A stretch of 12,342 nt of DNA, taken from contig DALTWG010000051.1 in assembly GCA_029987245.1 (NCBI GenBank), positions 1 through 12,342 on the forward strand. The letters run 5' to 3'. The translations under genes and the position numbers were made by a program. The notes beneath the pieces were generated by a model, which did no database searches, was not told the DNA's origin, and saw only the letters and a list, made by a program, of their open reading frames with translations. This DNA is from Methanocorpusculum sp. (GTDB lineage: Archaea; Halobacteriota; Methanomicrobia; Methanomicrobiales; Methanocorpusculaceae). The number at the start of each line of letters is the position of its first letter. Positions within the stretch are counted from its first letter, which is position 1. This document shows, piece by piece, positions 6,398 through 12,342 of the stretch.

Positions 6398-6910
6398 ATG
6401 TCACCAGCACTTTCCAGCTACAGTACCGAGATGGACTACCTCTATCACAAATCCCTCATCCTCGAAAGCCCCTCGGAAATGCACCCTGTGCTCTATTTCT
6501 ACTTCATGGACACGCTCGGTCGCCTTGACTACACGATATCCGCCCTTGCCCACAGCACCGACTCGATAAAATGCACCATGACCGCTGAATACCTGCGCGC
6601 AAAAGTCGATGTCGCAAAAACCGGAGACTATGCGCTCTTCCCCAAATTCATGGTCTGGCTGCGCGACACCAACCGCGGGGCATTTGAAAACACGCCCATT
6701 CTGTGGCAGCTTGTCTATGACCCGGAGGAGGAATCAAAATATATCGGATTCCGCTTCGTTCTCGACCCCAATTCCAAAACGCCGCTGCCACCGAACTTTT
6801 TCCATGACATGGCAGATGATTTGTTCCAGACTGCGTTTCTTCGAAGCATCTATCCTGAAGGCGTGCTTGGAAAACTCTTTGAAGAGTTCAAAAAACAGCA
6901 GTCAAAGTAA
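6398..6910 (+). CDS. Conserved-looking hypothetical protein, 170 residues
   Basis: I do not recognise this protein. It is soluble-looking, without signal peptide or membrane helix, and mixed alpha/beta in composition. Notable stretches are YLYHKSLILESP near the start, YFYFMDTLGRLDY, FPKFMVWLRDTNRGAF, and an amphipathic C-terminal helix ending FEEFKKQQSK. It has no cysteine pairs or nucleotide-binding motif; the only cysteine seen is in SIKCTM. Codon use is C-ending and similar to its neighbours, which supports a real gene. The start at 6398 is favoured by the TATA-like box 24-32 bases upstream; an ATG at 6431 (MDYLYHKS) is an alternative, and neither has a Shine-Dalgarno sequence. The next gene begins 11 bases after its stop codon, so it is probably the first gene of an operon with the M20 enzyme and RaSEA. 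Function is unknown. Confidence 0.75.
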   Translation: MSPALSSYSTEMDYLYHKSLILESPSEMHPVLYFYFMDTLGRLDYTISALAHSTDSIKCTMTAEYLRAKVDVAKTGDYALFPKFMVWLRDTNRGAFENTPILWQLVYDPEEESKYIGFRFVLDPNSKTPLPPNFFHDMADDLFQTAFLRSIYPEGVLGKLFEEFKKQQSK

Positions 6911-6921
6911 GATGGGATAAT

Positions 6922-8097
6922 ATGAACGTAGATAAAATCTGCTCGGAACTGGTAAAAATAAAAAGCGAAAATCCCCCGGGAGATACGGCGGATGCTGCCG
7001 AATACATCCGGAATTTCCTGGAAAGCACCGGTATTGCCGCGGAACTTACCGAAAACGAAGGCGGGCACAATAATGTTATTTCAAAATATCAGATGGGAAA
7101 ACTTCTCTTAACCGGCCATATTGATGTGGTGCCTGCCCTCAACGAAGGCTGGGATATCCCGCCATATGAAGGCAGAATCGACGATACGTTTGTGCACGGC
7201 CGGGGCGCTACCGATATGAAGGGCGGATGCGCTTCCATTCTCTCTGCGGTGGAAAATCTCGCAGACAAGGGAGGAATCGATGAAGTAAACCTTGCATTCG
7301 TCTGCGATGAAGAGGGCGGCGGCAGATATGGAACGCGCTGGCTCATTGAAAAAAAGCTCATTCACCCCTGCGACTGCCTGATTGCAGAGCCGACGCTGCC
7401 CCATGCGCCCTGTATCGGACAAAAGGGTCTGTGCCGGTACACGGTGGAATTCAACGGAAATCCGGGTCATTCCTCAATCTATCCTATTATCGGGACAAGC
7501 GCCGTGATGCAGGCAGTGGATTTCCTGCAGTTCATGGATGTCCTGCACAACCGGGAAATCACGTATTCGCCGGAAATGGAAAAACTGCTGGCTGAATCGA
7601 TAAAACTTGCCGGAAACGGCTACGAAAAAGACGTCTCGCCTGCGTTCAGGCGCATTATGTACAATCCGGGCATTATTTCCGGCGGAGAGCGGGCAAATAT
7701 TGTCGCCCAGAAATGCAAACTCACCATGGATATGCGGCTTCCCTGGGGCGTTGATGTAAACAAACTTCTGGAAGAAATCCGCGGCTCTCTGCCGGAAAAA
7801 GCGGTGCTTTTCGTGGATTCAACGGCGAATGCGTCGCTTACCGCTCAGAATACCTTCCTGGTAAAAACCGCGTGCGCGGCCATAAGCGCGGTCTACAATG
7901 TTGAGTCGCGCCCCATGGTGCAGTGGGCGGCATCGGACGCCAGAGCGCTGCGCCTTGCTGGATTCAATGCCATAGAGTACGGCCCGGGAGAACTGGAGGG
8001 CATGCACGGATTAAATGAAAAAGTCAGGCGCGACCAGCTGGAAAAATGCGTCGCCATTTATGAAAACATAATCAGAGCATATCAGGAGAAACAATGA
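6922..8097 (+). CDS. M20-family metallo-deacylase/peptidase (ArgE/DapE/ACY1 type)
   Basis: A zinc-dependent amide hydrolase of 391 residues, the usual length of the ArgE/DapE/carboxypeptidase G2 family. The metal site is complete by eye: H66 and D68 in LLLTGHIDVVP, the bridging aspartate D98 in GRGATDMKGG, the catalytic glutamate in CDEEGGG (E130/E131), E156 in IAEPT, and H362 in GMHGLNE. GHSS (182-185) marks the dimerisation (lid) domain, which supplies a substrate-binding histidine. Databases often label such archaeal proteins succinyl-diaminopimelate desuccinylase or acetylornithine deacetylase. Many methanogens make lysine without a succinylated intermediate, so the substrate is left open. 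It is tightly packed between the 6398 gene and RaSEA, with which it shares an ATGA overlap, so it is probably co-translated with an archaeosine enzyme. It is cytosolic, with no signal peptide. Confidence 0.9.
   Translation: MNVDKICSELVKIKSENPPGDTADAAEYIRNFLESTGIAAELTENEGGHNNVISKYQMGKLLLTGHIDVVPALNEGWDIPPYEGRIDDTFVHGRGATDMKGGCASILSAVENLADKGGIDEVNLAFVCDEEGGGRYGTRWLIEKKLIHPCDCLIAEPTLPHAPCIGQKGLCRYTVEFNGNPGHSSIYPIIGTSAVMQAVDFLQFMDVLHNREITYSPEMEKLLAESIKLAGNGYEKDVSPAFRRIMYNPGIISGGERANIVAQKCKLTMDMRLPWGVDVNKLLEEIRGSLPEKAVLFVDSTANASLTAQNTFLVKTACAAISAVYNVESRPMVQWAASDARALRLAGFNAIEYGPGELEGMHGLNEKVRRDQLEKCVAIYENIIRAYQEKQ
8084..8089 (+). promoter_or_regulatory. Shine-Dalgarno site for RaSEA
   Basis: AGGAGA lies 4 bases before the ATG at 8094, inside the end of the M20 gene. 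With the ATGA stop-start overlap it supports this start and translational coupling of the two genes. Confidence 0.65.
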
Positions 8098-9080
8098 CGA
8101 CGGTGAAACCTTTGGCGTCCTGGAAAGGGCAGGACAGATTTTTCGGCGAAATAAAATCAACGCTTACGGGAATTTTCTTATCAGGCGGATGTTCCTGGAA
8201 CCGCTGCCGTATGTGCGGCTACAAAAACGACCGAGACACCTGTGAGCGCGCGGAGTTAATCGACCATATGGTCGGGCAGACCGAATGGATTCGGGAAAAT
8301 TTCCCGGAATCGGAATACGAGCTTGCCAAAATTTTTACGTCGGGAAGTGTCTTTGACCCGCGCGAAGTACCTCTTGAGGTACTTGATGCCTTTGGCAGTT
8401 TATTCAGCGGAAAACCGCTGATTGCAGAAAGCCGCTGCGAGTATGTCACCGAAGATGCGCTTGCGCGGCTTTTGAAAACGCTTGATGCCGGCCAGCCGCA
8501 TCCGCTGACTGTTGCCATCGGCCTGGAAACGACAAACGATACTATAAGAGAAAAATCCATTGACAAGGGGAACACGTTTGCAGATTTCATTCGCGCGGCT
8601 GAAACTGCGCATAATGCAGGTGTATATGTCAAGGCATATCTTATGATGAAACCACTGTTTTTAACCGAGCGCGAGGCGATGAAAGATATGCAGAACTCAA
8701 TTCAGGATGTCGCGCCGTATGCGGATATGATTTCGATGAATCTGTGCACGGTGCAGGGAAGAACCGAGCTTGAGCGGTACTGGCAGCGGGGCGCGTTTCG
8801 GCCGCCATATCTGTGGTCCGCGGTCAAGGTGCTCCTGGACGCGGATGTGTTTGTCTCCTGTGACCCGGTCGGAGGAGGATTTAAGCGGGGACCGCACAAC
8901 GGAGACGTACAGCATGAAGGCTGTCTTGACAAGGAGATTGTTGCAGCAATTAACGATTATTCGCTCAATGCGGATAAATCGGTGCTTCAGGCGGTCTGGG
9001 ATGCGGGAAAGGACTGCCGCGATGAGTGGGAGTATGTTCTGGGACATGAAAAATCCTGGAACATGCCTCTTACAAAATAA
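8094..9080 (+). CDS. raSEA: Archaeosine synthase radical SAM subunit RaSEA
   Basis: A 328-residue radical SAM protein of the archaeal Elp3-like group (TIGR01210) now known as RaSEA. It works with ArcS to turn the lysine-modified preQ0 base at position 15 of archaeal tRNAs into archaeosine (G+). The iron-sulphur motif reads C33-SWNR-C38-RM-C41, i.e. CX4CX2C rather than the common CX3CX2C. Further family-like features are the SAM-region FTSGSVFDP, IAESRCEYV, the IGLETTND strand-loop, YVKAYLMMKPLF, MNLCTVQGRTELE, and the basic GGFKRGPHNG near the C-terminus, which may contact tRNA. There is no acetyltransferase domain, so it is not Elp3 itself. Its start overlaps the M20 gene by 4 bases with a good Shine-Dalgarno site. 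The partner gene arcS is not in the window. Identification is from motifs and overall style and is fairly secure. Confidence 0.85.
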   Translation: MTTVKPLASWKGQDRFFGEIKSTLTGIFLSGGCSWNRCRMCGYKNDRDTCERAELIDHMVGQTEWIRENFPESEYELAKIFTSGSVFDPREVPLEVLDAFGSLFSGKPLIAESRCEYVTEDALARLLKTLDAGQPHPLTVAIGLETTNDTIREKSIDKGNTFADFIRAAETAHNAGVYVKAYLMMKPLFLTEREAMKDMQNSIQDVAPYADMISMNLCTVQGRTELERYWQRGAFRPPYLWSAVKVLLDADVFVSCDPVGGGFKRGPHNGDVQHEGCLDKEIVAAINDYSLNADKSVLQAVWDAGKDCRDEWEYVLGHEKSWNMPLTK

Positions 9081-9099
9081 CGTTTTTACAATCAATACT

Positions 9100-9107
9100 C
9101 ATATAAC
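9100..9107 (+). promoter_or_regulatory. TATA-like box of the surface-protein gene
   Basis: CATATAAC lies 44-51 bases before the ATG at 9151, predicting a leader of about 20 bases. Nearby are three ATCAAT copies (9091, 9116, 9133) and a small dyad CAGTAA-N8-TTACTG (9109-9128), which could be regulatory. Confidence 0.4.
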
Positions 9108-9138
9108 TCAGTAAAATCAATATTACTGCATAATCAAT

Positions 9139-9146
9139 GAGGAAAG
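9139..9146 (+). promoter_or_regulatory. Shine-Dalgarno site of the surface-protein gene
   Basis: GAGGAAAG ends 4 bases before the ATG at 9151. This gene therefore appears to have a true leader and ribosome site, unlike the probably leaderless genes elsewhere in the window, and the site fixes the start. Confidence 0.6.
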
Positions 9147-9150
9147 AATT

Positions 9151-10914
9151 ATGAAACAGATATCAGTACGGGCAGCGGTTTTTGCGGCAGCTCTTGTTCT
9201 GCTTGTTTTTACAGGGTGCGGGGCTGCAGAGGAAAATTTCTTCCCGACAACGCCTTCAGGTGATATTGCCGGGGAATTAACCGGTGTTACGTTAACCGTT
9301 CCTGGAATCTACAAACTTGCAGATGATACAACGCTTGTAAAAAGCAATCTGATAATTGCAGGAGGTACGGAAAACAATCCGGTTGTCATTGATTTAAACG
9401 GTCATATGCTCACCGGCACGAAAAAAAGTTCCATCATTACAGTAAAGAAGGGCGCATATTTTACGCTTACTGACAGCAATCCGGGAACAGCAACCTTTGT
9501 GCGCATGGACGGAAACGGTACCTGGACAAAAACCTCCAAAAAGCAGGCGAAATACCATTCAGAGGCAGTAGTTTCCTTAAACCGTGGCGGAATGGCTGCC
9601 GGGGGTGCGGGGACTGCGGTTTCAGCAAAAACCTACGGCGGCTGTATCTGGAATGAGGGTGTCTGCAAAATAGAGGCGGGAACGCTCGGTTACAGTACAG
9701 CAGATTACGGCGGTGCACTTTACAACAAAGGCGGCGAGGTAACAATTCTTGGCGGAAATATCATTACAAACAGTGCGGTAAGCGGCGGTGCGATATATCA
9801 GGATTCGGGAAAACTCGCGCTTGAAGGCGGAAAACTCTATCAGAACTCTGCAGAAAAATGCGGCGGGGCAGTATATATCGGAAGCGGAAAGCTTACAATG
9901 TTTAACGGCGCGTCGGTAAAAGACAATGATGCCGGCTGGAGAGGCGGCGGCATTTACGGCGCGGAATTAAGCGAACTGACGCTTAAAGGCGGCGATATCA
10001 AAGAAAATAATGCAGAAACCGGCGGGGGCGTATATGCGGAAAAAGGATGCACCTATACAAACAGCGGCTGCAGTTTTGAAAACAACAATGATGAAAACGG
10101 CTATTCCGAGGTGTACAGCGCAAACAAGGAGGAAAAACTGAATACGGAAGAGGAGATAAAAGACAAGGATTTTGCAAAGGACAGAAATTATGCGGTGACC
10201 AATCCGGGTGAGGCAAATCCTTCGTTTGACATAAAAGCCGACAGCAGCGAGGTGTATTACAAAACGCTCAAAGACGCATATAATGCGGTGAAATCCGGCG
10301 GCACGGTTACGGTGCTTGCTGATACCGAAGAAAAGCTTTCTGTAACGGTTAAAAAAGATTTCAGGCTTGATTTGAACGGGAAATCCATTACATATAAGGG
10401 AAGTTCCACCAATTTCATCTATGTAGATGACGCCAAACTGGAGATTCTTGACAAAAAGAGCGGCGGGGTTATTGAAAGCTCCCGGAAAACGTCTGTTCAG
10501 CATACAATCTACCTAAAGAAAGGCACAGTGGAGTTGTATGGCGGAACAATCTGCGGCGCGGATGCGACAAAAGATTATTCGAGCGGCGGCGCGGTGTACA
10601 TTGAAGAGGGCTCGTTTACGATGCTCGGCGGTAAAATTACAGGCAATTCGGTCGATGAATGCGGTGGGGGCGTGTACATCAGCAACGGCACGTTCATGAT
10701 GTACGGCGGAGAAATTTCCGGTAACTCGGCCGAATACGGTGGCGGCGTGTGTTTGTACGGCGAGGATGGAGAACTGTATCTCTACGGCGGTAAGATTTCC
10801 GGAAACAAAGGCGTTTACGGCAGTGAAATCGCAATTATCGACGGAAAATACCATGTTTCAAACGGTGTTGCACCGGCAGGTGAAAATGCTGTCTGGAGGG
10901 AAACCGGAAAATAA
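9151..10914 (+). CDS. Lipoprotein-like right-handed beta-helix surface protein (adhesin-like)
   Basis: A 587-residue exported protein. Residues 1-22 form a signal peptide and FTGC (cysteine 23) resembles a lipobox, although F at -3 is unusual, so a lipid anchor is likely but not certain. The rest is a repeat-rich beta-helix with rungs such as GGALYNKGGEVTILGG, GGAIYQDSGKLALEGG, GGAVYIGSGKLTMFNG, GGGVYISNGTFMMYGG and GGKISGN, separated by NSA/NNA turns. The GGA(I/V)Y plus N-S/N-A pattern recalls Chlamydia Pmp and gut-microbe adhesin-like proteins. It is internally duplicated: residues about 45-325 and 360-575 each begin with a strand ending in DLNG (IDLNGHMLTG near 80-89, LDLNGKSITY near 406-415), then a TLTDSN/EILDKK edge, then the GG-rich rungs. 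An acidic-basic linker (about 322-350) joins them. No LPXTG, PGF-type or C-terminal membrane anchor is seen. It probably acts at the cell surface, perhaps in adhesion; no catalytic motif is apparent. Confidence 0.85.
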   Translation: MKQISVRAAVFAAALVLLVFTGCGAAEENFFPTTPSGDIAGELTGVTLTVPGIYKLADDTTLVKSNLIIAGGTENNPVVIDLNGHMLTGTKKSSIITVKKGAYFTLTDSNPGTATFVRMDGNGTWTKTSKKQAKYHSEAVVSLNRGGMAAGGAGTAVSAKTYGGCIWNEGVCKIEAGTLGYSTADYGGALYNKGGEVTILGGNIITNSAVSGGAIYQDSGKLALEGGKLYQNSAEKCGGAVYIGSGKLTMFNGASVKDNDAGWRGGGIYGAELSELTLKGGDIKENNAETGGGVYAEKGCTYTNSGCSFENNNDENGYSEVYSANKEEKLNTEEEIKDKDFAKDRNYAVTNPGEANPSFDIKADSSEVYYKTLKDAYNAVKSGGTVTVLADTEEKLSVTVKKDFRLDLNGKSITYKGSSTNFIYVDDAKLEILDKKSGGVIESSRKTSVQHTIYLKKGTVELYGGTICGADATKDYSSGGAVYIEEGSFTMLGGKITGNSVDECGGGVYISNGTFMMYGGEISGNSAEYGGGVCLYGEDGELYLYGGKISGNKGVYGSEIAIIDGKYHVSNGVAPAGENAVWRETGK

Positions 10915-10935
10915 AGTCGCAAGACTCTTAAGGAA

Positions 10936-10943
10936 TTAAATTC
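10936..10943 (+). promoter_or_regulatory. TATA-like box of the eIF5A-speB pair
   Basis: TTAAATTC lies 22-29 bases before the ATG at 10965, matching a leaderless archaeal promoter. A better-looking TATA core, GATATATAAGG (10945-10955), is only 10-20 bases from the ATG, too close unless transcription starts inside the reading frame. It may instead be the A/T-rich proximal element. Confidence 0.35.
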
Positions 10944-10964
10944 AGATATATAAGGCAGATAACA

Positions 10965-11345
10965 ATGAAGGAACAAACAGAAGTTGGAAAATTAAAGGAA
11001 GGCCGCTACGTTGTTGTAGACGACGAGCCTTGTAAGATTCAGAGTATCTCCGTTTCCAAACCGGGAAAACACGGAGCAGCAAAGGCAAGACTTGATGTAA
11101 TCGGTCTCTTTGACGGTCAGAAGCGTTCTGTCGTTTCTCCTACGTCTGCAACCGTTTACGCACCGATTGTTGAGAGAAAGACCGGTCAGATTTTAACTAT
11201 TGCAGGCAATGTTGTTACATTCATGGACCTGAAGGACTTCAACAACTTCGAACTCACTGTACCCGATGAGATTGTTGCAAATTTCCAGCCGGCTCAGGAA
11301 GTTCCGTACATTGAGTCTCTTGGCAAGCGCAAGCTTGACCTCTAA
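10965..11345 (+). CDS. eif5A: Translation initiation/elongation factor 5A (aIF5A)
   Basis: A 126-residue factor that binds the ribosome and helps peptide-bond formation at difficult sequences such as polyproline. The N-terminal SH3-like domain carries SKPGKHGAAKAR, whose K35 is the lysine converted to hypusine or deoxyhypusine from spermidine. The C-terminal OB-fold begins near TSATVYAPIVERKTGQI and runs to the end. Length and both domains are complete, and MKEQTEVGKLKEGRYV is a typical archaeal beginning. It is followed after 16 bases by the agmatinase gene, whose product feeds the polyamine needed for the modification, so a shared transcript makes biological sense. There is no Shine-Dalgarno sequence of note. 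Confidence 0.96.
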   Translation: MKEQTEVGKLKEGRYVVVDDEPCKIQSISVSKPGKHGAAKARLDVIGLFDGQKRSVVSPTSATVYAPIVERKTGQILTIAGNVVTFMDLKDFNNFELTVPDEIVANFQPAQEVPYIESLGKRKLDL

Positions 11346-11361
11346 GACTGCAAGATAGCAC

Positions 11362-12219
11362 ATGCAGTCTTTTTCAACAACTCTTTTTGCTGATGCGGAT
11401 GCAGAGTATGCAGACGCGCGTTATGTGATTTTCGGTGTGCCGTTTGACGGGACGACGTCGTTTAAGGCGGGCGCGCGCGATGCGCCGATGGCTATCCGGC
11501 AGGTTTCGTACAATATCGAGTCGTATATTCCGTATTATGACCTGGAACTGACTGATGTGGCGTTCCATGATATGGGAGATATGTATGTTGACTGTCTGCC
11601 GGAACTGGTCACTGAGCAGGTGGAGGATGCAGTAAGGGATTTTATCAGGGATGATAAAATCCCGGTTATGCTTGGGGGCGAGCATTCAGTTACCATTGGT
11701 GCTGTGCGCGCGCTTAAGCCAAAGTGGTATGTAGTGCTGGACGCGCACCTGGATTCACAGGATGAATATCGGGGCTCGCGTTATAACCATGATTGTGTAA
11801 CTGCGCGTATAGCTGAAGAGTCAACAACAAATATTATTCTCCTTGGTCCGCGCAGCGGAACAAGGGATGAGTTCGAAAACGCGCGCGCAAAGTATCATCT
11901 GTTCACATCTGAGGAGATTCGCGCGCGCGGGATGAGTAAGGTTCTTGAAGAGGTAAAACAGCTGGTCGGCGACGATTCGATGTACCTGTCGGTAGATGCG
12001 GATGCGATTGACTGCTGTCTTACGCCGGGACTCGGGACGCCGGAGCCGTTCGGGCTTACGCCGGCGGATGTGCGCGACGCAGTGCGCGCACTTGCAAAGA
12101 ATGCGGTTGGATTTGACTATGTCGAGGTGCTGCCCAATGATCAGGGGCAGACTGCGATGGTTGCAGCGCACATAGTGCGCGAATTTATCGCAGGGCATTA
12201 TAGAGCAAATCAGAACTGA
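11362..12219 (+). CDS. speB: Agmatinase (ureohydrolase family)
   Basis: Hydrolyses agmatine to putrescine and urea with two manganese ions, the putrescine step of archaeal polyamine synthesis. The 285-residue product is of normal family length. All six metal ligands of the arginase/agmatinase fold are visible: H108 in GGEHS, D127, H129 and D131 in LDAHLD, and D212 and D214 in LSVDADAID. D134 and the YNHDC histidine occupy the usual substrate-side positions. The loop after the last ligands reads DCCLTPGLGTPEP where most relatives have DP-A-PGTGTPEP; the motif is otherwise intact. It starts 16 bases after eIF5A on the same strand, almost certainly co-transcribed. Formiminoglutamase or guanidinobutyrase are alternatives within the family, but the eIF5A neighbour favours agmatinase. 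Confidence 0.92.
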   Translation: MQSFSTTLFADADAEYADARYVIFGVPFDGTTSFKAGARDAPMAIRQVSYNIESYIPYYDLELTDVAFHDMGDMYVDCLPELVTEQVEDAVRDFIRDDKIPVMLGGEHSVTIGAVRALKPKWYVVLDAHLDSQDEYRGSRYNHDCVTARIAEESTTNIILLGPRSGTRDEFENARAKYHLFTSEEIRARGMSKVLEEVKQLVGDDSMYLSVDADAIDCCLTPGLGTPEPFGLTPADVRDAVRALAKNAVGFDYVEVLPNDQGQTAMVAAHIVREFIAGHYRANQN

Positions 12220-12244
12220 GCGGCTGCGTATAGGGCTGACCTGG

Positions 12245-12262
12245 TTTCTCTTTTTCATTTTT
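12245..12262 (+). terminator. T-rich terminator after speB
   Basis: TTTCTCTTTTTCATTTTT begins 25 bases after the speB stop codon, a typical archaeal oligo-T termination signal. From here to the window end (12342) the sequence is A/T-rich without a gene, ending in a short ACTTA-type tandem. Confidence 0.5.
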
Positions 12263-12342
12263 GAAAACAAGTTACGAACAAAATAAGAAAACCTTAGCGC
12301 TTACGCTTTTAGAATAATTTACAAGAAACAACTTAACTTAAC

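Noticed and set aside
9967..10503. Minus-strand open frame of 178 codons inside the surface-protein gene
   Set aside because: It has no signature, and the plus strand shows signal peptide, Shine-Dalgarno site and repeated rungs.
10915..10926. AGTC-GCAA-GACT hairpin after the surface-protein stop
   Set aside because: A four-base stem with a GCAA loop is expected by chance and no T-run follows, so it is not called a terminator.
11821..12270. Minus-strand open frame of 149 codons over speB
   Set aside because: It is the complement of a gene with all six ureohydrolase metal ligands and has no motif of its own.
12331..12342. Short ACTTA-type tandem at the window end
   Set aside because: Only about two units are visible before the edge; too short to call a repeat array or CRISPR.

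Overview
The window reads as chromosome of a methanogenic archaeon, most likely of the order Methanomicrobiales and plausibly a Methanocorpusculum-like lineage. The archaeal assignment rests on an archaeal-type initiation factor 5A with its hypusine lysine, a radical SAM protein of the archaeosine (RaSEA) family, and TATA-like boxes about 25-30 bases before start codons, which suggests leaderless transcripts. The genus is a judgement from protein style, not a database result.

Left part, 1-6309, genes on the minus strand. The 3'-truncated gene at 1-1807 (602 codons visible) encodes four complete, and the start of a fifth, tandem sensor-like modules of about 130 residues that look like divergent PAS domains; any output domain lies outside the window. 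From 1808 to 2740 there is no intact gene. A G/T-rich stretch (1913-1965) is followed by the decayed C-terminal half of an IS110-family transposase on the plus strand, readable only by switching frame several times. Next come, on the minus strand in genomic order, a secreted, membrane-anchored protein (DUF5803-like), threonine synthase (thrC) overlapping it by 58 bases, and two tandem paralogues of YdjM/DUF457-type membrane metal-dependent hydrolases.

Right part, 6398-12219, genes on the plus strand. A divergent promoter region of 88 bases precedes a small unrecognised cytosolic protein, an M20 metallopeptidase-family deacylase and RaSEA (archaeosine synthase radical SAM subunit). The last two overlap by four bases and the first two are 11 bases apart, so this looks like one operon. 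A separately transcribed gene follows for a lipoprotein-like surface protein built as a right-handed beta-helix with an internal duplication, in the style of host-associated adhesin-like proteins. The eIF5A-speB pair closes the window: agmatinase makes putrescine, the precursor of the spermidine used to hypusinate eIF5A, so the two genes are metabolically linked.

The most notable signals are the tandem sensor-module gene; a promoter pattern shared by the two membrane-hydrolase paralogues and partly by thrC (TATA-like box, AATACT, then ATG 4-5 bases later); a 12-base palindrome over the thrC start codon; a strong 12-base inverted repeat between the paralogues; the frame-shattered IS110 remnant; and the duplicated beta-helix surface protein. 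I saw no CRISPR array, tRNA or rRNA, and no complete new defence or mobile system.
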